NCBI GenBank assembly: GCA_002699025.1
Contig: PABA01000150.1
Span: 1-47,219 of the forward strand
Length of the DNA stretch: 47,219 bases
Direction of reading: 5' to 3'
Source: Sandaracinus sp.
GTDB lineage: Bacteria > Myxococcota_A > Polyangia > Polyangiales > Houyiibacteriaceae
Positions 33,301-42,410 of the stretch are shown in pieces. Within the stretch, counting starts at the first letter, position 1; each line of letters opens with the position of its first letter. The position numbers and the translations under genes are program-made. The notes under the pieces are model-generated. The model saw only the letters and a list, made by a program, of their open reading frames with translations. It was not told the DNA's origin and made no database searches.

Positions 33301-36300
33301 CGGCCCTCGCCGTGGAAGGCGACCGGGTCTTCGTCGGCACGGCGGGCGACGGCCTCCACGTGCTGGACGCGGGGCGTGATCACCGGGCGCTCGCCCACTA
33401 CCCGTGGGGCCAGGTGTCCGAGGTCGCGCTCGCCTCCGGGGCGGCCTTGGTCCGCGCGGGCGGCGTGCTCGGTCGCTACGCGCGCCGCGGCGGCGAGCTC
33501 GAGCTCCTCGAGACGCACCCGGTGGACGCGAGCGCCGGAGTGGCGCCGCGCGCGGACGGCTTCCTGGTCGCCGGCGCCGAGGGGCTCCACCACATCGACG
33601 CGACCGGCGCCCGCGAGACCCTCGCGAGCGAGCCGCTCCGTACCCTGATCACCCACCGCCGCGCCGCGCTGGCCCTCACCGAGGCCGGTGACCTGCTCCG
33701 CTGGACGGGTGGCGGCCTCGAGGTGGCCGCGCTCGGTCTCGAGGCGGAGGCGCTCGTCGCCCTGCATGGCGAGCTCCTGGCCGTCGGCCAGTCGGGCCTC
33801 ACCGTCGTGGAGCTGCGAAGCGGCGAGCTCACGCCCCTCGGCCATCTCCCGCTCGGGGCGCGGGCGGACGAAGGCGCGTGCCTCACCGGTGGGCAGCTGC
33901 TCCTGGGCCGCTCGGGGGGCGTCGTCTCCCTCGAGCTCCCGGCGCCCTCTTTCGAGACCGTGCACACCTCCGAGCGCGCGCGGGGCACCATCGCCGCGCT
34001 CACGGCGAGCCGCTCCGGCTTCCTGGCGGCGGCCGGGGCCTATGGCGCCATCCGCCTCGAGCCGAGCGGCCCAGCCGCGTCGCCCGACGGCCCGCTCCTC
34101 GGCGGTGCGGTCGTCGATCCGGCCTCCGGCTGGAGTGAGGCCGGTTTCCCCGCGCCCTACACCCGCGCCGTCTCGGACGTCGCCGAGTCCCGCGGGCGCC
34201 GCCTCGCGCTCTTCCCGGACCGCCAGGAGGTCCGCGCCTTCGACGAGATGGAGCCGGAGCTCGGCGCCCCGGTCCTCGCGGGCGCGCCCTTCACCGCCCT
34301 CGAGGGTCACGACACGCTCATCGCCGCGGCCGCTGGCGGCCAGCTCTACCTGGTCGACCCCGCCGCGCTCCCGCGGCGGCGCTTCGAGTCGCCTCCGGTC
34401 GCCAGCGTGGTCCCCGTCGAGGATGGCGCCGATGTCCTCGGCCTCGCGCTCCTCGGCCGGGACGTCTTCGTCACCACCACCACGGGCGCCCTTTACCGGA
34501 TCCGTGTCGGCGCGCTCCCCATCGTCGACACCCGCGACGTGCGTGTCGAGCGGGTCGCCACGGGCCTCGGGGTCGCGCGCCACCTGGCGGTCGACGGCGA
34601 GCACGCCTTCGTCGCGCGCGAGGCCGAGCTCCAGCGGGTCGCCCTCGCGAGCGGCGCGGTCGAGGAGCTCACCCTCGACGCGCCCATCCGCGGCGTCGCC
34701 CTCGACGCGGGCTCGCTCTGGGCCGCCGCCGACCGGAGCCTCTGGCGCATCGACGCCCAGGCGCCGACCTGGGCCGGGGCCGAGCGCGTCCGGGAGCTCG
34801 CGCACACGATCACGGCCCTGGCGGCGGATCAGGGCCGAGTCGTGACCGGCCACGGTCCCTGGGGGCTCCAGGTCCACGCGGGCTCGCGGGCGCGCCGCGT
34901 TCCGAGCAGCGCCTTGGCCACGCCGCGCGCCGGGGCGATCGTCCGGGGCGCCGAGGCGCTGCGTTTCGAGCTCGCCGATCCGGCTGGCCTGCGCGCGCTC
35001 CGCCTCGAGCTCGGCGGCCGGGTCGTCGCCTCCTCCAGCCAGCCGCCCTTCGCGCTCGACGCGCCGCTGCCCGAGGGCCTGGTGAACGGCCGCACGTACG
35101 ACCTCGTCGCCGTCGCCGAGGCGGTGGACGGCACCGTCTGGTCCAGCCCGGCGCGCTCCCTCGTCGTCGATGGCGACGAGTCGCCCACCAACCCGGGCCT
35201 CACGGTCGCGCTGACGGCTAGCGCTAGCGGTACGTGGATCCCCGGGACCACCGAGCTCCGCGCGCAGGTGCAGGGGAGCGCCCACCCGGTCGCGCGCGTC
35301 GAGCTCTACCGCTGCGACGCCCCGAGCGGCGGCGACTGCGCCCTCGTCGCCAGCACGCCGGGCCCGGAGTTCGTCTTCTGGCGCGCGGACGCGGCCGGCG
35401 TGCACCACTATTTCGCGCGCGTCGTCGACGTGCACGGCAACGGCGCCGACTCGACGCGGGTCGAGCTCGAGCGAGTCGTGGACGGTGAGGCGCCGAGCAT
35501 CGGCGGGCTCCGCCTCGAGGGGCCGTTGAAGGATGGTCAGCCCATCGAGGGCCAGCCCTACGAGGTCGTCGTCGAGGGGCTCGCCGACGCGCAGAGCGGC
35601 TTCGACGTCGCGACCCTGGAGCGGAACGGCGCCATCGTCGCGGTCACGGTGGTCGGCGGCGAGCTCCGCTACTCGGAGCCCGCGCCCACGCTCGCGGAGT
35701 CGCTCACCTATCGCGTGGTCGCCCGCGACCGGGCAGGCCTCGAGCGCACCCTCTCGGCGAGCTTCACCGTGCGCGAGGACGCGCCGCCGACGGCTCTGCT
35801 CGAGGGCGTCGCCGGCGGCGTCGACGAGGGCCGGGCGCAGCGCGTCTTCGCCACGCTGGCCGACGACGTCGCGATGGCCTCGGCGCGCTACCGCTGGCAG
35901 GGCGCGTGGCGGCCGCTCCCGCTCGGGCCCCGGGGGCCCGACGGGACCCACCGCCCGAGCTTCGAGATCACCTACGAGGGCGAACGCCTCACGGCTCCCG
36001 TCGATGTCCCGCTCGAGCTCGAGGCCACCGATATCGCCGGGCACACGACCGCCGCGTCCGTGCCGGTGCGGGTCCGCCCGCTCACGGCGCCGCAGCCGGA
36101 TCAGTTCCATGTCTCGGCGCCGGACCGCATCTACCTGGGCACGAGCGCCACGGTCTCGGTCGAGCTCCGCAACGGCGGGCGCCCGGTGACCCTCTCGCTC
36201 ATCGACGTCAGCGCCGAGCCCATCGAGGTCGCGCGCCGTGACGGCGCCACGACGCTCGCCCACACCTTCCGCGTCCCCGACGACTACGCCCACGACGCTC

Positions 36301-39300
36301 TCCGGTTCTTCGCGCGCGCCGTCGACGCCCTCGGGCAGACCGGTCAGAGCGCGGTGGTCGAGGTGCCCATCGTCCGCCACCCGAACACGGTGGCCTTCGT
36401 GACCGGCGCGGGGGCGACCCCGGCCGCTGCCGGCGCAGGGGATCCGGTCTCGCTCACCGTCGAGGTGCGCGACGCCGCCGCCCGACCGGTCGCCGGCCAG
36501 CCCGTCCGCTTCCTCTGGCGCGACGCCGGCCTCGAGCGCTTCGTCGGCCTGGCCCCGACCGACGGCGAGGGGCGCGCGACCGTGCCCTTCGACACGGCGC
36601 GCCCGGCGGGGAGCTACACCCTCATCGCCCGCGTCGAGGGCTTCTCGCTGAGCGCCGAGCACGCGCTCTCGCTCGCCGCCCCCTCCCTCCGCTTCGCCGC
36701 GGAGGCCGGCCTGAACCCGCCGAACGCTCCGGCCGGCGAGCCCGCGCCGCTGGCCGTCGTCCTCGAGAGCAGCACCGGCGCGCCCCTCGCCAACCAGCCC
36801 ATCACGCTCGAGCTGGCGGAAGGGGAGGGCGCCCCAGCGCTCCTCGGCGAGCTCACGACCGACGCCGCCGGCCGCGCCACGTACGCCTTCGACACCAGCC
36901 GCCCGGTGGGCGCCTACTCCATCGAGGCGCGCGCGGAGCCCTTCGGCGTCGACGCCCGCCACGCCCTCGAGGTGACGCCGGGCGACCCGGTCGAGCTCCG
37001 CGTCGCGCCCACGCGCGCCGCCGTCGAGGCCACGCAGCTCGCCCGCTTCACCGTCCAGGCGCTCGACGCCGCCGGGAACGTCGTCACCGCCTACGACGAC
37101 GCGCCCTTCGCGCTGACGCTCCCGGACCCGGGCCTCCGCTTCGTGCCCTCGCCGCGCCTCGCCATCGAGGACGCGGGCGACGGCCGGGAGCGGGCCGTCG
37201 TGACCCTCGCGGCCGGCGCGGCCGAGGTGGCCATCGAGGCGGGGACGGCCCCCGGCGCCTTCGCCATCGCCCTCGAGTCCGCCACGGCGCTGCCCATTCA
37301 GGATCGGCTCGGCGGCCCCGTCTCCGAGCTCCTCCTCGAGGTCCAGTCGGCGCCGCCCGCGCGCTTGGTGGCCGAGTACGTCGGCGACTCGCCGGGCCCG
37401 CTCGGTCCGCCCGGCCGCCTCGAGACCGGCGACGAGGCGCTGGTCGCGCTCCGCGTCGAGGACGCCTACGGCAACCCGGTCCGCGAGGTCGAGGCGGCGC
37501 CGGGCGTCTACGAGGAGAGCTTCTTCCGGGTCCCGCTCACCCTGAGCGGCAGCGCCGTCGAGAGCTTCAGCGGCGCCAGCGAGACGGAGGTCTTGGTGCG
37601 GGGCGGGGAAGCGACCCTGCGCGTCCGCGACGACGTCGCCGAGACCGTGACGCTCGCCTTCGGCGACGTCGAGCGCCTCGTCGACGCCAGCTGGGAGCCG
37701 CTGCCGCCGTCCTTCGAGGGCGCCGCCTCGCTCGAGCTCACGTTCCTGAAGCCGGCCCCCGAGCTGGTGGAGGTCGCCTTCGCCCCGGTCCACGACCGCA
37801 CCGACCCGCCCATCGTCGCCCGCTTCAACGAGCCCGTGACGAACCCGAGCGCCGAGCCACCGCTCGCCGTCCGCTACCTCGTGGGCTCGCCGGCCATTGA
37901 CGGCGAGGCGGAGCTGACGGCGGACACCGTGACCTTCCGCTTCGCCGCGGCGCCGGTCATGGACCACTGCTACACCCTGGACACCGAGGGCTCGCCCCTC
38001 GTGGGCGCCGCGGAGTCCGATCCGGTCCGCCCGCAGCGTCGCTCGGTCTGCAGCCCCCAGCTCTTCGTCGAGCCCATGGCCGAGGCCTACGTGGTCGGCG
38101 GCGAGCCCTTCACCCTCGCCCTCACGCCGGCCTCCACGGTGCCCACGAGCGACATCGTGGACGCCGAGGTGCGCTTCGATGGCGCGCTGCCGGCCCCGGT
38201 GAATCCGTCGACCGGCGCGTTCGTCGCGCCCAGCTTCGAGGGGACCATCGGCGCCGACGGCACCGAGCTCACGCTCTCGCTGAGCGGCTCCCTCGCGGGT
38301 CGAGAGCTCCGCGTCGGCAACACCATCTCCGTCACGGCCCTGCTCGCCAGCGCGGACTACGACGGCGACGGTCTCACCAATGGGGACGAGGCGCGCAGCG
38401 GGCTGAGCAGCCCCGCGGACGCCGACTCCGATGACGACGGCCTCGAGGATGGCGAGGAGCTCGCCCTCGGCACGCGCCCCGATCTCGCCGACACCGATGG
38501 CGATGGCATCCCGGACGGGGTCGAGGACGCCGCGGGCAGCGACCCCACGGACGCCTCCTCCGCCGACATCTCCACGCTCGTCGTCGAGCTCCGGGCCAGC
38601 GCCACGCCGGCCTCGCCGCTTCACGTGCTGCCCGGGGCCACCGGCGCTGCCCAGCTCGAGGTCATCGCCACCGTCGAGGTCGACGGGGTGCGCCAGGACG
38701 TTCCCGCGTCTGCGGCGGCCACCGGCACTTCCTACGCCAGCACCGACGGCTCGGTCGTCGCCGTGGGGCCGGACGGCGCCCTCACGGCGTTCGATCCCGG
38801 GAACGTCACGCTCACCGCCTCGAACGCGGGCTTCACGGCGACCGTGCCCTACGCGGTCACCGGCTGCGGCGATGGCGTCCTCCAGGCCGGCGAGGCCTGC
38901 GACGATGGGAACACGCTCGCTGGCGACGGGTGCAGCCCGCTCTGCGCGCCGGAGGGCTTCCGCATCGGCGGCATGGTCAGCGGTCTCGGCGAGGGCCCCG
39001 TCACTGGCTTCGCCCTGCAGCTCGCGCTCTTCGCCCAGGGTCTACCCGGCCAGCCGGGCCAGCCGGGCCAGCCGGGCCAGCCCATGCCGGACGCGGGCGT
39101 CGCCGACGGTGGCGAGCCCCCGCTCGTCCAGGTCGGGAGCGAGTGGCTACCCCTCGACTCCGACGGGCCCTTCGCGTTCGCCGCGAGCGTGCCGAGCGGC
39201 GCCCTCTACGAGGTCACCATCGGCGAGAGCCCCGCGGGCTACCTCTGCGAGGTCACGAGCGGTCGCGGTCAGGTCGCCGACGCCGACGTCACCGACATCG

Positions 39301-41348
39301 AGGTCCACTGCGAGTCCCCGCTCGCCGGCCGGACCCTCCGCGCGAACGGCGACAGCACCTGCCTGCTCGACGGCGCCGGCGCCATCACCTGCTGGGGCGA
39401 GCACGCCGACTCGCCGAGCGCCCCGCTCCTCCAGGCGCCAGCTGGCGCCCACGTCGACCTCGCCTTCCGGGGCGACACCGCCTGCGGCCTCCGGGAGGAC
39501 GGGCGGGTCCGCTGCTGGGGCGGCGTGGCCGCCATCGTCGACCCGACCTCCGGCCCGAGCGCCGACACGCGGGCCTACCGCGACGTGGCCGTGGGCGACG
39601 ACACCGCCTGCGGCGTCCTCGAGAGCGGCGCGCTCACCTGCTGGGGCGACGACGCGGCCCTCCTCGCGGACGTCCCCGCCGGCAGCTTCGTCCAGCTCGA
39701 CATGCTGGCGCGCACCGCCTGCGCGGTCTCCGAAGCGGGCGAGGTCCGCTGCTGGGGCGCGGACGCGGGCGGCCTGGTCACCACGCCGCCGACGACGAGC
39801 AGCGAGTCCGCCACGCGCGTCGTCGCCGGCTGGGACGACCACGCCTGCGCCCTCGACCCCGACTCCTTCGGCGCCTTCGGCTGCGCCGGCGTGGGCCCCT
39901 ACGGCGAGACCGACAGCCCGCCCTTCGCCATCGCCGACATCGCCGCCGGCGCCGCGCACACCTGCGCGCTCGACCTCTACTCCCGCGAGGCCCGCTGCTG
40001 GGGCGCCGGCCGGAGCGCGCTGGCCGGCGGGGCGCCCGAGCTCGGACAGGGCCAGGCTCCCGAGGGGGCGTTCGTCCAGATCGTCGCCGGCCGGCACCAC
40101 ACCTGCGCGCTCACGACGGATGGCAAGGTCATCTGCTGGGGCGACGACGGGCGGGGTCAGGCCAGCCCGCCCGGTAGCTGCGGCGACGGCGTGCGCGATG
40201 CGGCCGAGGCCTGCGACGACGGAAACACGGCCGGCGGCGACGGCTGCAGCGCCGACTGCCGCTCGGCCGAGGTCTGCGGCAACGGCGTCGTCGACCCGGG
40301 CGAGCTCTGCGACCACCCCAGCGACTGCGCGCCCTCCTGCGCCGAGAGCTACCTGACGCCCTGCGGCCCCGAGGGCGACCCCTATGGCTGGTGCGACGTC
40401 CGCGAGTGCGCGACCCCGACCGCCTGCTCGCCGACCGAGGGCTGCGTCTTCGCGCCGGCCGCCGACGGGACGGCCTGCGCCGGCGGGCTCGGCGTCTGCG
40501 CCGGAGGCACCTGCGTCGAGGGCCCCCTCGCTGCTGGCGAGGACGCGGCCTGCGCCATCGCCGCCGACGGCACCCTCCGCTGCTGGGGCCCGGGCGCCCC
40601 CCCCCTTCCGGCCGCCGCCGAGAGCGGAGGCTGGCGCCAGCTCGCGATGCGCACGAGCGCGCTCTGCGCCGTCGACGAGGGCTTCGCCATCCACTGCACG
40701 GACCCGGCGCTCGCCGGCACGCCGACCGCGGGGGGCAGCGTGGTCCGCGTCGCCGACGCCGTCGCCTGCGCCCTCGACTACGGCCGCGTCGCCGACTGCT
40801 GGGGCAGCGGCCCCCTCGTCGCCGCGCTCCCGGACGTGTTCGCCGCCGACCTCGCCATGACCGACGACTCGGCCTGCGTCTTCGACGACGACGGAGGCAC
40901 GATCGCCTGCTTCGGCGACGACACCCACGGCGAGGTCAGCGGCGCCCCGGCCTCGAGCGGGTTCCTCTCCGTCGCCGCCGGCTTCGACCACTTCTGCGCG
41001 CTCGATGGCGCCGGCGAGCCGCTCTGCTGGGGCCGCGACGTGCACGGTGAGACCGCCGCGCCCGGCTCGCCCTTCCTCCAGCTCGCCCTCGGCCGCCACC
41101 ACAGCTGCGGCCTCGCCGAGGACGGCGCGGTCGCTTGCTGGGGCGCCGGTAGCCCGTCGAGCCCGAACGGCACCGGCGACCACTACGGCCAGGCCTCGCC
41201 CCCGGCGGGTTCCTTCACCGCGCTCGCCGCGGGCGCCGACTTCACCTGCGGCCGCCGCGCCGACGGGACCGTCGACTGCTGGGGCCGCTGGACCTCCACC
41301 GACGCCCGCGCCGGCGGCGACACCCCGATGGAGCCACCCGCCCTCTGA
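6378..41348 (+). CDS. Giant modular exported protein (11,656 aa): Ig-like, propeller, Big_5, IPT/TIG, TSP3 and RCC1 domains
   Basis: One uninterrupted 34,971-bp gene. I chose ATG 6378 because [22 protein letters not shown]...ATAA forms a Sec signal peptide or anchor. The same frame is open back to an ATG at 6135 but would add 81 very basic residues before it. Approximate residues: 448-3030, about 20 bacterial Ig-like (Big_7-type) repeats; 3200-7650, seven modules of LVIVD-like propeller, Big_5-like domain and two IPT/TIG domains; 7650-10,570, further Ig-like, invasin-like and Big_5-like domains with two more propeller-like blocks (about 8265-8640 and 8930-9510); 10,660-10,730, TSP3 calcium repeats; 10,829 onward, cysteine-rich repeats, a GQP run and two RCC1 propellers (10,981-11,266 and 11,384-11,656). 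It ends without a recognisable sorting signal. No catalytic motif was found, so a structural, adhesive or binding role at the cell surface is the best inference. Two PpiC-family foldases follow directly on the same strand and may assist its folding. Confidence 0.93.
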   Translation: MRLRAPARWLAFAGLVLAVAFGLRAYRATAAVDIRVDGVVVEGAGATRYIVRIDDCDEVTSVTIGTGAARAVRSIDEASATEGAGCELSFEASGAERLQPTVTLSRVDGTTETHVETFAFERTAPSLVFEGVRLASFDGAQHLVVTVQASDDVDLSYVALSAVGLRASDLRREGGIVEAARRTAFADTGGFERVFPDSDDQRSFELALPVTTPLGPAEIASNGLVLVEALAVDASGNQASLSEIAFTGGDVEEEALGLSVRPERIVFTTLLESASIVPTVEYQFRGATPLPGSGSGVSYASSHPERVAVTPAGLVYPLAETAGVEVSIRVTYPGLPPVDVPVEVDPSKSLVGLRLEGLDAEGRLVLPRLASPTALPEVTGLFDDGTEAAVGTQFPLEVLSADPGRLRVDRDELVADVAIGEDAPVALTVRLERQPSVATSVPVLARDALPEVALDLPSIVRVGQRLAVRPRVDDDLGVREVAFFLDDEAIGVRSEPPFELNVDVDEGLAEQTLRFRVEAEDVAGQRSAPAEAEVRVVGEGEGAVPAVEIERPRAMARFVEGTPIRYEAVNPIGASPTRSGIGWVEFLVDGSPAGLSRFPILENRCPGSTPCYYEVWRVDAVAPEISTRETSRVVQAVSHGYGGDPAYSTERVFRVVENQAPLVVIHQPADGGAVTAGETLRVEVEVADDTLNAGVSTELLLDGEVARRAVYADPDEAATNTIVLARTRQRFELPVPEERIGSSLRLRARVTDARGETAQSNEVSVLVQGDQAPTVALTHPVAGSSHVSGAPLELRAEALDDVAIERVDFFADGLLVGSDGSPPYTYFHRTPPGLVEAQPFTLHAVALDSAGHEARSAEVVVTLGPDEQRPVVNIASPTVSRTEAGTDYAEVVEDTEVLLRVAGYDDVGVERLRLRGVRREATRYVLTGSLSDELAPDELAPEALPGALNAFTATRLMQIPETGAASDRYPLEVTAIDRAGNESTASLVVDVIGDEAPEVGVVRSDRDSYFPRDEVELAVQGLDDVGVARIEVDYRVDGALRRSVVHDVVPPARNTQHSFTLDLAELALSNADHTLRAEVHVVDTRGARSDTHVEEVVVREDVSPPLAALVEPTPGAELYVGQSVVFRWRANDESGIDRISLGRGGTTIVDVRPDGRVDERSVSHVVPEGEELRLDLVARDVFGREQTTEWVYPVRTDDPPDVRIVAPPSGVRLVEGEPFTLSAVVTDDRDVESVRFFVRRGGVLLEEHVLAGDELERAMGAGGRVSTGLRVPRESDAGEPAVAVGVAASDGTSSSEALAEIDIVDDLEAPAVRLSDPGGAIRARVGERVLVRGVAEDDTFIDAIQAHLEGPGGRVELPWVELRREDRLEETRRPNPDSFGSEVVAQRFYSDFEGRFEVPTDGSVTEGERWDLVIEVRDRGVTTTPSRPVPITIVGDDVAPTLAFRRPRGPLAERQTVEGLVEASDDVALADLRVFVEGGPVLVEETGLDVEWRNVGFDLVVPAWDEADESTQRITLVAEATDASGNEERLVEVLEVRPDEAPRVRLVRSAPETEVVRGGLAFHTLEGVDDFLGAGRTRLFLQSVHTSLRGAGESDGRTVSGHAELRDDEVLPYVDVAYPEAGGTEARLLLGGQPYLASAGDGVLRVHSPGGGNTLRLEVPAGWSVTTRTRLHRLCDGCACEGVEEIEGDGDVDLSAIGTGVSYADVEFVVRDGAGEEVDFFLRRVRIHGGRDGSLGSVTAYEAAGGTSLPVRPADWLIHAFVRDDAAGGDALVASFPAAATGQGELLRASFAVPVPAAFELEQLRVFGMAADRFSAERAPVPLELLDARPAVADEEAPTLARITRPASGASVVPGQRLDIAVAAEDASEGIARVQILDGEGRLLTETAGGYRRSGFVLPYEVPAEFTGGRLELRAVVEDFAGRTATDEIALPIQPNLPPELVFEVFASERVAGEWGQYLTSPTRLNQGEFWVAQGGEFEMRFRVADDAAIERFEVWRLDPVGSRVEPVLFEEVVATACPLDPVRERSFAPRLLFDRLASTQYEVVAVDALGQEQTRRVLLHPRENVAPEIRITTPSEGQLVAAGTFRIQVGLLMVDDRPLDPADVEVFANGVRLGRVAFEDRLDETVAAEAALGSIYDALEAKYSAEVAADLAREGQPNLFSGTYVFEVPPGLARGSEEITLTASVRDSEEALGRDQVRLLVAPDDINPEVAILEPEPGFGPHENTDFPVRFRAYDNVKVEQLEVYQTFAVRQPDGAYLRRPYEAPVRTIGGIESEDFEPLSTLNVDTPEYVQRVVVPRIPELGAFWPGVPVVDGTRFDVWVRVVARDGAGNARERELSFPVRVDERPVLDVVEPLPGARVVEGSPLTVNVNAFDDVGIDSVRLVAVHGTTGAEVADLQLRAGPFQFGVDVPAFDEADPAQNRLTLHLEAIDEYGAATGDLDQHRALETVTVEIVRDEPPTVVIGAPADGSRITEGEGLLVQVNAVDDIGVDRVTLEVAGLLEGDRAFVDATFPYEFLVPVPYGQAGRDLVLTADVTERTLLGEGRTRETVRPVTVHVDRDEQAPAITMLAPAAAGAVAVEGRELRFAAEVLDDVEVSLVEAALFADANADGAFSPAEEVAVRFLRTPPYLGTFPVGTIAEYGGEGFAGDTMALLVELRARDGAGNLSSERRTVTLRRNQPPQVEAIQVLDRRGFNLGLGLDELTEGREVVLNVVARDLEVGVDSARLYVGLGDGTPLEEFALLGEDAAQPFQFQYRVPPGRAGESLRFYADALDVDGLRSERSGERRFTIVEDAPPTATILRPVGDDAVVIDGMDIVVDVEARDDLGAEGIDRVVFYVDGTPAYTAYDPASVTDGLAAAESVYRATFHPPDGTAGIEVFAVAYDRLGQAGQSETVIIGTIADTVEPDVDVLSPAPGQILTAGQPLDLEVAVRDIGVLEERRVSVALAREMQDPESGEWVLLAEVEDFELGLRSDASDPEDAYYVYGATVIDGALLARTDGRNERVRAVTTVATPEHTVVSRSTHEVGLPVAERVYPAPGDASAPTPQSLARGTLVTAAAQFRSVDREGALVGAWSTTDPLSHETGLGLAPVASSLPATGIFLAEAHATVSDGVGNGYVFDELAVSDVFRGTIGELHADASFVIAGKSGRIPGLPVPPADGPVGEAWRGLAEAAPHAEAHLESDGGELLLFAVQDGPESFGVPYTLIGRVELPYADVYGVARKDDLALVANGHGGVQVVDISELSAPYRVGYIQPSGFARDVAVAGSYAFIAASTEGLVVADLSDPTMPIVASVDTFGVANRVFLEGDRAYVTAMAGEGRASEVSVVDVRDPFRPELVRTIDLLSPRPDRVEDGAYDVTVSGGKAFVTVHRSDQEDRPSESLLEIVDLASLEDPTLDATVPSVIHDAPSFGDVGPRGVTIARGAVHVAAGTRGLARVELPSLSVVDHSPAADAEAVSTEVELVRLELSSALPADAALRDALRVQPLDPTMGEDVLDAHFEVGFGTRGGEEARRIVELRRRPGTALDPATPYYVTVTAGLTPVSGLPLARDYVFRFDTSRAGAATPPQIVEVSPATGSIAGGTPLVVCGEGFGDAPELRIGGQPHAVEAIVPAGSEGPGSPPCDQLWTHTLPNDAGPAAVEVENAAGLRDQRLGAFVYVDELQISFIDPAVVRVAQVGAGEEVRVVGYGFHEGVALRAWPAGAPEAFVEVDTADPELLLDSAEAMRWTVPDFGGDHRGFVDVQVLDRDGGSFLLPNGLFYGRLQVDHRIDSGSSAIPDANRLPPGVIADLEVDEELGLVYVLGRAVHEGRTLAAPGYLSLVRYDPASIEDAAPMHGLGYYNTPAELEPRALALGPEHVYVTAGSHDVADVESEYAGREWLLVYDRELSIPGTVPGAPSEDRQFVFALPLPEGEPPLELEVADDLLVATVDDEAVYVFSLADPARPTLVRRLEEVTFDGYPQRLRPMSAHVRGETLYVGRYGRPGTPRVVAYDLVRPNLPVVGGFTPSGAALPNDRFFPRAYLRGQTTFVASTNTLDARVFDFEAPAAGRLLGEYAPRGFRVARLARSFDMDAMTGLAAVASLDGDPPPVSYLSLFDPSRPSEVGLLDAVRVDDLLVHQMALSDDGLLVAASGEQLLFARTFIDDLAGSRPQAGERGVPPEEPVRLAFTQPVELAALGPYVELVERDGTASGVPVPTTLSVDPANPRVLLMTPSAGLRGDASYEVRLSAEVGSRRSQGLFAHAIPFETASTTGARPELVDVTPSALETSGGRIEVRVRGAQDPSFRVGGQPASVVESTALGDGVTRFVLEVPAQLPGPAAVEVENGGGQRAQRLGAVRFLAPLRLTGLSPDRGSVNGGTPVTIRGEGFRPGEVEVAFGGFEVAEGDLRVLDGETLEVLTPPGLLGPVTVTVTLASGQVGSLVDAYEYLQPLQAEIGFGVGTIYDMVLDPTGTYAVAAAGRAGVLVIDVDASRYSERDEADLRGTIDEDGDGTDDRIVARVPVPGVALGVDTYFERGVDRVLVSGMTESYDGSGALDHTDAHLWVIGFDPLDVGSTSLIDTLPLQGASFARGIDAEGGRALVAQAEGGLGLVDIHLAGEAYRTASAALPVGHTALDALRLPAEGGASERYLVAAGLYDVAENALVDELDPSTGGFYVLENDVGTGFRVVGSVPVPSSRIAVRGHHAFLAAGRAGVVVVDLSVLGAPRVVRRIEGLGTVYDVSLDGHLLYVALGEGGIATLDVTDPTAPLRGEGMEVADGDVRAVLGSSYAGIGGGAGVVQVSPDSVLKVARVDPTSRILDRDALGRERVIVRFNKAIDLWAPNEGRFSLLRGDGSELSSDLEIVNNDAILTLRPGHGLAVGEPVIVRIAAGVESVKPVADGEYLTLYTLAREQRVELTYRGARPNPVELDAVVPRRVPQDREALITVSGLGIPLEPDRIRVYVGGLEGMVESVESSDEDERAAVVTARLLPIPTPGQYDVTVRVEQGGLWEEDTLAGGLVVDAPIRLDSISPSWGPARGGTTVTVLGQGFEPGTTVSEGLTLRVGDVPVTEARVLSTTRLELVTPGGRVGPNAVRVTDRYGRRAELPPEQGFGYGLRSIASQVLPFAPNDVVVDPRSGAALTSGGALSRQGPFTVLELRDGALEVQERPSRRPQWSVPDAIRAAVLDVQSPERPLFVGASSAVPLSGDALRDALFGANVLGGDSMGVFPVREREEGVLRDRVYVAAGYQGVARLNRDELNGLQPLSVVLSGAGVANDVVKSGDLLLAATAQGAMADCDLRVACRNCVAGPRSVFVQQVSYADVDDPVVLGQLRDADGRLVRASRTVLTDGRWAIGGGTAAMTMWRNSEACSSYPSFSAAEAPADTSPSPLVALDLYDPYVRHEYDFGYAVLDAVVYGEHLLVALGSGGLGVVSRERPEERVVVPLDESVQANAGPIVKLRLAGNLLFASAASGGLLVFELGDPMAPRLISAGNDERVVAVDVYKGRLLAMGESDAGPGMRVFDLPGAFVREASVPEGGWIAEDEAYELRFSEPVTRASLEAAGAIRVVREDTREEVPFALRALDEEEGAGERYAVEFVREAYVTYAVHVERAENLRSGGLWVPFVGRVRAARPGAVRPVLERVDGGLLHRGDNALLSVRGEGFRDAPDVEVWVDSVRFDASFVSETELALPPGAVELLEPGAHHVRVVDGELEAVLPGSIVLAEDPSLAEFRLGLESGPVEGGVTVPITATEPAILPGARVVMRARSSEDVLRTERADEGTFIRTLEDDVVRLDRFEFLLPGVLEPDVYDVALEMGGREVPVGVFSYTTPEGREIDLPNYPPMVVGAAQRVGDLLYVGVKDGAEPTATNRFLMTGGVEVYDVSIADRPVRLSQLPMDAPVLGLEVSDDVAYLAAGEAGLVTVAVHDPAQPHLLGGFPVPGALATDVALDPVAGVLALSVADAFGGGLVRFFDATDPELDPPAGYGPLSFASGELVGQPVDVAWQSGRLFVLFLDPAGHLQLAIFEGLPGAPSVRVHAVPRGDMPGIDPENASMLVREGQVVVVYDVPLSTQRQQTVVVMNETDEGDWEGVFWDDVAVEGSTAASEAIAFGGSLVVSRPGGLRGRATTDLVVTGVEPRAGTALVPGDALRVQLSQLIDTSEGAVAAAVRLENLIGEPLAPDGYALEAVNTLEGGVVTVTLAEAATHRGPLQLVVEGLRRLSGEPQARPVRAVYDVVDGPRPRVDAVLRDGVAPFFHGDGTELAVLRGEGFGTDAAALQIVVGDAVVPAAGVLSVSDDEVRFTMPALALARTAAALDATVLRDGVRATRRGAVVIQPAAILQELHPSTGPPEGGNVVDLYGVGFNRFVEVRFDGALAGDLRVLGAGHLRVRAPAGSLGPADVAVSSTLFPGEQSALAGAYFYTSNATGTVELEGEADVPVAAIAVRDQLLYAVTGGHYDEIDGSGRLLSTVESDVARLVVADLSDPVRPRIVEDTTGDPPRPYHLEARLAPEGFRDLALDGDRLYLLGGSRLFHLDVTLPTDPEVVEELALLAEDGAEDPGHRLLAADGLLYVSSDEALRIYREGRDGLLERIARIDASALGGAPGALVLRGDTLWVAVPEASRLALVDLRGGSFDVRGVVETRDRGGRPVAASDLALLGELLLVATGDGGSVIAFPLRAEGVEPAAELAVLDVGGGGRLSADRLAVAGPILYLAAGDGDLQLFDIGAWRDFDFGAEVPLVDYFGTLGAVRGLGLGRGATYAGTAYLRDVDGEPVENPVACEGGESCHGRLGGALATFVDDALRVLETRPAPRGLHGVEDAVEVQLDRIVDPGLIEARGAELFEVTRGGVPVAGFVSTRVTPPGTRLLFRPVTPFEPGVQYGVRVSAELEALRGARLGRDYRFRFTATAELAPALLEVTPAFGSWRGEAEVRLVGEGFGPETEVRFAGVPAEVLRRDGSELLVRTGAFPEASEDSRLVGVEVRNGDRAVFRPASFTYVADPAIDAIGLWEGGRIEGTELRYDRGELVGVRGRGVGPATLVRVNGRPVEGVERIDDETLVFPAPGRTVGRLRVALENGPEAVAESEALEVLFEADWRDRDAAVWDREGSLFVAADRDEVRLYAAVEEAAPELLAFLPQEEPVVDVALGGGALLLAMESGELRVLDLSDVYSPRLEAVLPNPGGVAHEDLAVSGRRFVSADPAAGEVHVGLLGGAAWESLAVPDLVEVAVDGEALFVLTEGALDVRALAEPSESLLVDGPVTLETGTLLGLRAEAGRVAIWGRRGVEVFRADGVAELGALELLGAASSAALGFGDTDVEGAAMTGEVLAVLGHRGLELRLFDVGPGDGLGGLDAREVARVAVPTRADTLELEGGHLGWSGLASAWSLQLPLAQVVAAGPARLASPDDTVRLAVGGDPEAWGDAIVGVTDLRSGASLGGSTRYVDGELSFAPVGAAFAPGELYEVALLAPPADRVDGGRIVHDLSHRLPAAPLFGAAPLELRRVTPSTAVTGEATTFVAEGAGLHAVTALRLGGVEVAGFAASPDGTELSFDAVPGPGVLSLEATHEGGREVLPAAVLGAEALVITAVTTPTGDSLSVGGGTRVTVTGAGLARASIHLVAAASGALPGAGNRVAVDELLPTGVGFGSPPCVAGTVFDLVATRAETGDEVRAPGVLRCVDDVAPRLVSSLPYAPGRPARFEFDEPVDVGAWAVRALVEDYDTPGAVEDVSARFELRASGRVVELALRAGETLADDRRYTFALEAVSDAAGNAPTLPIEQSWVAPDRLAPRDLGLTLAVTGERLGEGVGRGSLVGGQRYRLAPVAMDNRDVGRDVALTTRVSRDGGATFGSVVRGELELDVAEADLGFVFRVEARDRSGNRASEDVTVGVAAPDIAVGAVTTAPASPEEETRVRVAFTVSGADVGLVDDAEVRILSRAYRASERVVDTTTREYAIDWDAPTLAELRAATGGSDEVPVALTLRYGAAGRVEGAGSFTLHEDLTPPEIAVVSPADGAAVPTDEPLEVLLRVFDAHGIERVEVEVDGAAPVVLSDPTRFELTPAGTAPTELRFTATDLAGNAADETLTLRPYDDDGEAPRLAILAPSEGTEVREREALRVDVELDQLTEARLHVDLGGDPAHPGNPEPILLARGEDDPERFPVSLTIPPVDRDLVAVLRLVHDGGPGAALVDRRSLQVRDDDAVSETLALEVFPAGEVLGGSEVWARATAPDAMEDFDPRSELRFEDPVGVPLGVEAVDGRLRGVRLPEGDGDAAVVGLLRDRSGNEARFERALVKQAYLGGEPEVLFDAGVSGRVGPVVALSTWAGERVLFAVESAEGGWALRDGAGVVDGGAEGHVVRLEASGALVVAELERGGEHVLRIWPREAAGLGDAVELPTWGQLVGASGRLVITRHGDTLDGFALVDGEPVALAGRSFAEPVREAFVDAGRVYVHTALGALHALEPAVAPLPRLVERFQLALGDADGVRVRGDQVVVWRGPLTLRYRLLSEAGELEALGTTPLRGAVRGAVFDGELVWLDVEGEVRGWRAVDWAAGELLALRSDLVRPVFGGERLFDVRDGVLRALPLQAEAAGDALVATALDGVGDVLVEVAGLGATLGGERYAFAAGDGTPLYAREVWSSGGRAFRVSRAALGGTELRLRRRDRSGVVEEVALAVDSLVPLSSLELFPGADDAIAEGARVPLRASFASTDRVARVAGGVDGASSALWLAGASAARWIEAAAPGDLGLSVDGSVSSDTLTVIPNAPGAGAVSIVRPALNGEVLEGEPIDIEVRAPADADGEAHRYTEVLLYDASGGLLERRQVASATARLALRAPAVEVPERLRLEARAHYGPAFHYLDAPAVPLTVQPAVAVPRPVVRGVGPTTLRGATLRVWIADTHGHAARIEVLAEDGAVLASGLTEVDHVIAAPVGAELRVRARLEDGLGNQSVEVVSTRVVAAPTFRLEAEEVPFDVAAPVVGGAYLGRGRALLWRDAAGGAVEIARFAQRVAALAVEGDRVFVGTAGDGLHVLDAGRDHRALAHYPWGQVSEVALASGAALVRAGGVLGRYARRGGELELLETHPVDASAGVAPRADGFLVAGAEGLHHIDATGARETLASEPLRTLITHRRAALALTEAGDLLRWTGGGLEVAALGLEAEALVALHGELLAVGQSGLTVVELRSGELTPLGHLPLGARADEGACLTGGQLLLGRSGGVVSLELPAPSFETVHTSERARGTIAALTASRSGFLAAAGAYGAIRLEPSGPAASPDGPLLGGAVVDPASGWSEAGFPAPYTRAVSDVAESRGRRLALFPDRQEVRAFDEMEPELGAPVLAGAPFTALEGHDTLIAAAAGGQLYLVDPAALPRRRFESPPVASVVPVEDGADVLGLALLGRDVFVTTTTGALYRIRVGALPIVDTRDVRVERVATGLGVARHLAVDGEHAFVAREAELQRVALASGAVEELTLDAPIRGVALDAGSLWAAADRSLWRIDAQAPTWAGAERVRELAHTITALAADQGRVVTGHGPWGLQVHAGSRARRVPSSALATPRAGAIVRGAEALRFELADPAGLRALRLELGGRVVASSSQPPFALDAPLPEGLVNGRTYDLVAVAEAVDGTVWSSPARSLVVDGDESPTNPGLTVALTASASGTWIPGTTELRAQVQGSAHPVARVELYRCDAPSGGDCALVASTPGPEFVFWRADAAGVHHYFARVVDVHGNGADSTRVELERVVDGEAPSIGGLRLEGPLKDGQPIEGQPYEVVVEGLADAQSGFDVATLERNGAIVAVTVVGGELRYSEPAPTLAESLTYRVVARDRAGLERTLSASFTVREDAPPTALLEGVAGGVDEGRAQRVFATLADDVAMASARYRWQGAWRPLPLGPRGPDGTHRPSFEITYEGERLTAPVDVPLELEATDIAGHTTAASVPVRVRPLTAPQPDQFHVSAPDRIYLGTSATVSVELRNGGRPVTLSLIDVSAEPIEVARRDGATTLAHTFRVPDDYAHDALRFFARAVDALGQTGQSAVVEVPIVRHPNTVAFVTGAGATPAAAGAGDPVSLTVEVRDAAARPVAGQPVRFLWRDAGLERFVGLAPTDGEGRATVPFDTARPAGSYTLIARVEGFSLSAEHALSLAAPSLRFAAEAGLNPPNAPAGEPAPLAVVLESSTGAPLANQPITLELAEGEGAPALLGELTTDAAGRATYAFDTSRPVGAYSIEARAEPFGVDARHALEVTPGDPVELRVAPTRAAVEATQLARFTVQALDAAGNVVTAYDDAPFALTLPDPGLRFVPSPRLAIEDAGDGRERAVVTLAAGAAEVAIEAGTAPGAFAIALESATALPIQDRLGGPVSELLLEVQSAPPARLVAEYVGDSPGPLGPPGRLETGDEALVALRVEDAYGNPVREVEAAPGVYEESFFRVPLTLSGSAVESFSGASETEVLVRGGEATLRVRDDVAETVTLAFGDVERLVDASWEPLPPSFEGAASLELTFLKPAPELVEVAFAPVHDRTDPPIVARFNEPVTNPSAEPPLAVRYLVGSPAIDGEAELTADTVTFRFAAAPVMDHCYTLDTEGSPLVGAAESDPVRPQRRSVCSPQLFVEPMAEAYVVGGEPFTLALTPASTVPTSDIVDAEVRFDGALPAPVNPSTGAFVAPSFEGTIGADGTELTLSLSGSLAGRELRVGNTISVTALLASADYDGDGLTNGDEARSGLSSPADADSDDDGLEDGEELALGTRPDLADTDGDGIPDGVEDAAGSDPTDASSADISTLVVELRASATPASPLHVLPGATGAAQLEVIATVEVDGVRQDVPASAAATGTSYASTDGSVVAVGPDGALTAFDPGNVTLTASNAGFTATVPYAVTGCGDGVLQAGEACDDGNTLAGDGCSPLCAPEGFRIGGMVSGLGEGPVTGFALQLALFAQGLPGQPGQPGQPGQPMPDAGVADGGEPPLVQVGSEWLPLDSDGPFAFAASVPSGALYEVTIGESPAGYLCEVTSGRGQVADADVTDIEVHCESPLAGRTLRANGDSTCLLDGAGAITCWGEHADSPSAPLLQAPAGAHVDLAFRGDTACGLREDGRVRCWGGVAAIVDPTSGPSADTRAYRDVAVGDDTACGVLESGALTCWGDDAALLADVPAGSFVQLDMLARTACAVSEAGEVRCWGADAGGLVTTPPTTSSESATRVVAGWDDHACALDPDSFGAFGCAGVGPYGETDSPPFAIADIAAGAAHTCALDLYSREARCWGAGRSALAGGAPELGQGQAPEGAFVQIVAGRHHTCALTTDGKVICWGDDGRGQASPPGSCGDGVRDAAEACDDGNTAGGDGCSADCRSAEVCGNGVVDPGELCDHPSDCAPSCAESYLTPCGPEGDPYGWCDVRECATPTACSPTEGCVFAPAADGTACAGGLGVCAGGTCVEGPLAAGEDAACAIAADGTLRCWGPGAPPLPAAAESGGWRQLAMRTSALCAVDEGFAIHCTDPALAGTPTAGGSVVRVADAVACALDYGRVADCWGSGPLVAALPDVFAADLAMTDDSACVFDDDGGTIACFGDDTHGEVSGAPASSGFLSVAAGFDHFCALDGAGEPLCWGRDVHGETAAPGSPFLQLALGRHHSCGLAEDGAVACWGAGSPSSPNGTGDHYGQASPPAGSFTALAAGADFTCGRRADGTVDCWGRWTSTDARAGGDTPMEPPAL
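7720..15470 (+). repeat. Array of about 20 bacterial Ig-like repeats (giant protein residues ~448-3030)
   Basis: Each unit of about 95-140 residues begins with a motif like P-x-V-x-[IL]-x2-P-x2-G, continues with G-x-x-[LV] and an acidic DDVGV-[ED]-[RS]-V turn, then a strand such as VDFFADG and a DxxGN element near the end. Examples start near 8694 ([11 protein letters not shown]), 13,420 ([11 protein letters not shown]), 13,755 ([11 protein letters not shown]) and 14,765 ([10 protein letters not shown]). This is the usual pattern of Big_7/cadherin-like extracellular beta-sandwiches, which form long stalks. The acidic turns suggest calcium-rigidified interdomain linkers. Lengths vary and the copies are diverged, so the array is old rather than recently amplified. 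Confidence 0.85.
15975..29325 (+). repeat. Seven-fold higher-order repeat: propeller - Big_5 - TIG - TIG modules
   Basis: Approximate module starts are 15,975, 17,658, 19,661, 21,652, 23,800, 25,585 and 27,575, a period of about 1.7-2.1 kb (roughly 560-720 aa). Each begins with an LVIVD-like propeller (strings such as GGVQVVDIS and [10 protein letters not shown], with recurring L-Y-V-A-A-G). It continues with a Big_5/SbsA-like domain (V-R-L-x-F-x2-P-V followed later by Y-x-V-x-[LV]-x-A). It ends in two IPT/TIG domains, the better-matching ones carrying a GG-T-x-V-x-[IV]-x-G-x-G-F core: [12 protein letters not shown] near 17,115, [12 protein letters not shown] near 19,440, [12 protein letters not shown] near 21,425 and [12 protein letters not shown] near 25,360. 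Module edges are read by eye and may be off by tens of residues. One further Big_5-like domain (29,330-29,645) follows without its own module. Confidence 0.8.
29330..38354 (+). other. Mixed Ig-like and propeller segment of the giant protein (residues ~7652-10,659)
   Basis: This stretch starts with a Big_5-like domain (29,330-29,645) and Ig-like repeats to about 31,160 (for example [11 protein letters not shown] near 30,298). A propeller-like block with strings such as [16 protein letters not shown] covers about 31,170-32,130. More Ig-like sequence follows, then a larger propeller-like block at about 33,170-34,900 ([16 protein letters not shown]). Ig-like repeats resume to 36,390. Two domains of the Big_1/invasin type follow (PVAGQPVRF...[12 protein letters not shown] and [11 protein letters not shown]...[12 protein letters not shown], 36,390-36,980). 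The segment closes with less clear beta-rich sequence and a Big_5-like domain near 37,755-38,080 with a paired Cys (DHCYTLD...RSVCSP). Boundaries are approximate. Confidence 0.65.
38355..38565 (+). repeat. Thrombospondin type-3 calcium-binding repeats
   Basis: Residues about 10,660-10,730 of the giant protein contain the aspartate-rich elements [26 protein letters not shown] and [13 protein letters not shown], each followed by a short G-[ST/R]-x-P/D spacer. These DxDxDG loops bind calcium in the TSP3 family. They mark the change from the Ig/propeller stalk to the cysteine-rich C-terminal region. Confidence 0.92.
38862..38955 (+). repeat. Myxococcus-type cysteine-rich repeat (DUF4215-like)
   Basis: Giant protein residues about 10,829-10,859 read [18 protein letters not shown] followed by [10 protein letters not shown]. 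This matches the CGDG...E-x-CDDGN...GDGC-x3-C pattern of the Myxococcus cysteine-rich repeat. The four cysteines are expected to form disulfides outside the cytoplasm. The element is frequent in surface proteins of Myxococcota, which supports the taxonomic reading. Confidence 0.92.
39048..39083 (+). repeat. Four tandem 9-nt repeats encoding a GQP collagen-like run
   Basis: The 9-mer GGCCAGCCG occurs three times and GGCCAGCCC once, back to back, encoding [13 protein letters not shown] (residues about 10,890-10,902). It is a Gly-X-Pro collagen-like stretch, too short to make a stable triple helix. More likely it is a flexible or extended linker in the domain before the first RCC1 propeller. Perfect short tandem DNA repeats like this can change copy number by slippage. 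Confidence 0.9.
39318..40175 (+). repeat. RCC1 propeller A: seven Cys-paired repeats
   Basis: Residues about 10,981-11,266 hold seven repeats of roughly 40 aa, each with a C-[AG]-L-x-x-x-G-x-[VIL]-x-C-W-G core. In order the cores end CWG, CWG, CWG, CWG, CAG, CWG, CWG. The two cysteines of each repeat are usually separated by nine residues, so each blade can carry one disulfide. Seven repeats is the number needed to close an RCC1-type beta-propeller. RCC1 domains bind proteins; here the fold is extracytoplasmic and the partner unknown. Confidence 0.88.
40176..40526 (+). repeat. Cysteine-rich spacer between the two RCC1 propellers
   Basis: Residues about 11,267-11,383 begin with a second Myxococcus-type cysteine-rich repeat ([18 protein letters not shown], then GGDGCSADC). 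A variant copy follows ([19 protein letters not shown]). Further Cys-rich sequence comes after it ([19 protein letters not shown], then [16 protein letters not shown]), of the kind found in Myxococcota surface proteins. It probably forms a compact disulfide-rich linker joining the two propellers. Confidence 0.85.
40527..41345 (+). repeat. RCC1 propeller B: seven Cys-paired repeats at the C-terminus
   Basis: Residues about 11,384-11,656 hold a second set of seven RCC1-like repeats. Their cores end CWG, CTD, CWG, CFG, CWG, CWG, CWG; all seven keep both cysteines even where the Trp-Gly is changed. The protein stops soon after the last core ([21 protein letters not shown]), so this propeller forms the extreme C-terminus and no cell-wall or MYXO-CTERM-type sorting tail follows. 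Confidence 0.88.
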
Positions 41349-41400
41349 CCACCGACCATCCCCGCTCCTCCCGGAGAACCACGACCCCCCGCCCACAACT

Positions 41401-41414
41401 CCGGCGGCCGCCGG
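41401..41414. repeat. 14-bp perfect palindrome after the giant gene
   Basis: CCGGCGGCCGCCGG lies 52 bp after the stop of the giant gene, inside the 114-bp gap before the PpiC gene. The surrounding gap is C-rich and has no U-tract after the palindrome, so it is not a canonical intrinsic terminator. It could stall or attenuate transcription, mark a processing site between the giant message and the foldase genes, or be a chance product of high G+C. Confidence 0.4.
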
Positions 41415-41449
41415 CCGAACACGCGCCCGACGCCGCCACCCCTTCCCCC

Positions 41450-41454
41450 GAGGT
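41450..41454 (+). promoter_or_regulatory. Ribosome binding site of the PpiC gene
   Basis: GAGGT lies 8 nt before the ATG at 41463 in an otherwise C-rich gap and supports that start. Confidence 0.65.
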
Positions 41455-41462
41455 ATCCCCCC

Positions 41463-42410
41463 ATGAACCGCGACACCCGCACCAAGCTCATCGCCGCTGG
41501 CTTCGGCCTCGGCGCCGTCGTCCTGATGATCGTCTCCGCCCTGGACGGACGCGACGAGGAGACCGCCTCCGCCGATGCGAGCGCCGTGCTCGCCACCATC
41601 GGCGACGAGGAGCTCACCGAGGCCGAGTTCGAGGCCTTCCTCCGCTTCAAGCGCGTCTCACTCCGCTCCGACGAGCAGTCCGAACGCGTCCTCGGCGAGC
41701 TCGTCGAGCGCGAGGCGCTGGCCCAGGCCATCGAGGCGCACGGTGATCTCGACACGGCCCTCCTCGAGGCCGAGCTCCGCGAGTTCCGCAAGGAGCAGCT
41801 CATCAGCCGCTACTTCGACCGCTTCCTCCGCACGGCCGTCACCGACGAGTCGATCCGCAACTACTACGAGACCCACGCGGACGAGTTCGAGGACCGGAAG
41901 GTCCACGTGGCGCACGTCCTCGTCCGCACGAACCGCCGGATGACCGAAGAGGAGCGGCAGGCCGCGCTCACCAAGGCGCGGGAGGCCTACGCGAAGCTCC
42001 AGGCCGGTGAGCCCTTCGCCGCCGTGGCCGCCGAGTACTCCGAGGATCGCGTCACCGCCCAGCGCGGCGGCGACCTCGGCTGGGTCCGCGAGGGCACCAT
42101 CTCGCCCCGCTTCTCGGAGCGGGCCTTCGCCCTCGAGCAGGGCGGCGTCGCGGAGCCCTTCGAGACGCCCTTCGGCTACCACGTGCTCACGGTGCTCGAA
42201 GCGCCGCAGACCGTGCGTCGCCCGCTCGAGGCGGTCCAGGCCGACATCCGCGCCCGCCTGCGGCAGGAGGCGAAGGAGGCCGAGGTCGAGCGGCTCCGAG
42301 GCCTCGTGGAGACCGAGGTGAGCGAGGAGGGCTACGCGCCGACGAGCGCCCAGGCCGCGCCGAGCCTCGCCGAGTCCGCGGAAGCGGACGAGCAGGCCGA
42401 GGAAGGCTGA
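41463..42410 (+). CDS. Membrane-anchored PpiC-type peptidyl-prolyl cis-trans isomerase
   Basis: A 315-aa parvulin-family foldase that should catalyse proline isomerisation in exported proteins. Residues about 8-27 (KLIAAGFGLGAVVLMIVSAL) are a hydrophobic signal anchor without lipobox, placing the rest in the periplasm. Residues about 40-140 are helical and SurA/PrsA-like (ATIGDEELTEAEFEAFL). The rotamase domain spans about 146-249 and has the family landmarks: H151 in HVLVRT, AAEYSED, GGDLGWV (202-208), the F-x2-AF-x-L-x2-GG element and FGYH (237-240). H151 and H240 correspond to the two conserved active-site histidines. The length is normal for single-domain PpiC proteins. It starts 114 bp after the giant gene and overlaps the next foldase-like gene by one base, so the pair is surely co-translated and may serve the giant protein. 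Confidence 0.92.
   Translation: MNRDTRTKLIAAGFGLGAVVLMIVSALDGRDEETASADASAVLATIGDEELTEAEFEAFLRFKRVSLRSDEQSERVLGELVEREALAQAIEAHGDLDTALLEAELREFRKEQLISRYFDRFLRTAVTDESIRNYYETHADEFEDRKVHVAHVLVRTNRRMTEEERQAALTKAREAYAKLQAGEPFAAVAAEYSEDRVTAQRGGDLGWVREGTISPRFSERAFALEQGGVAEPFETPFGYHVLTVLEAPQTVRRPLEAVQADIRARLRQEAKEAEVERLRGLVETEVSEEGYAPTSAQAAPSLAESAEADEQAEEG

Noticed and set aside
32307-38624. Minus-strand open frame of 2,105 codons
   Set aside because: Antisense shadow of Ig and propeller domains; composition typical of reverse-complemented high-GC genes.
41401-41414. Palindrome as an intrinsic terminator of the giant gene
   Set aside because: No loop is available in a perfect 14-bp palindrome without breaking pairs, and no T-run follows. 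Kept only as a repeat of unknown role.
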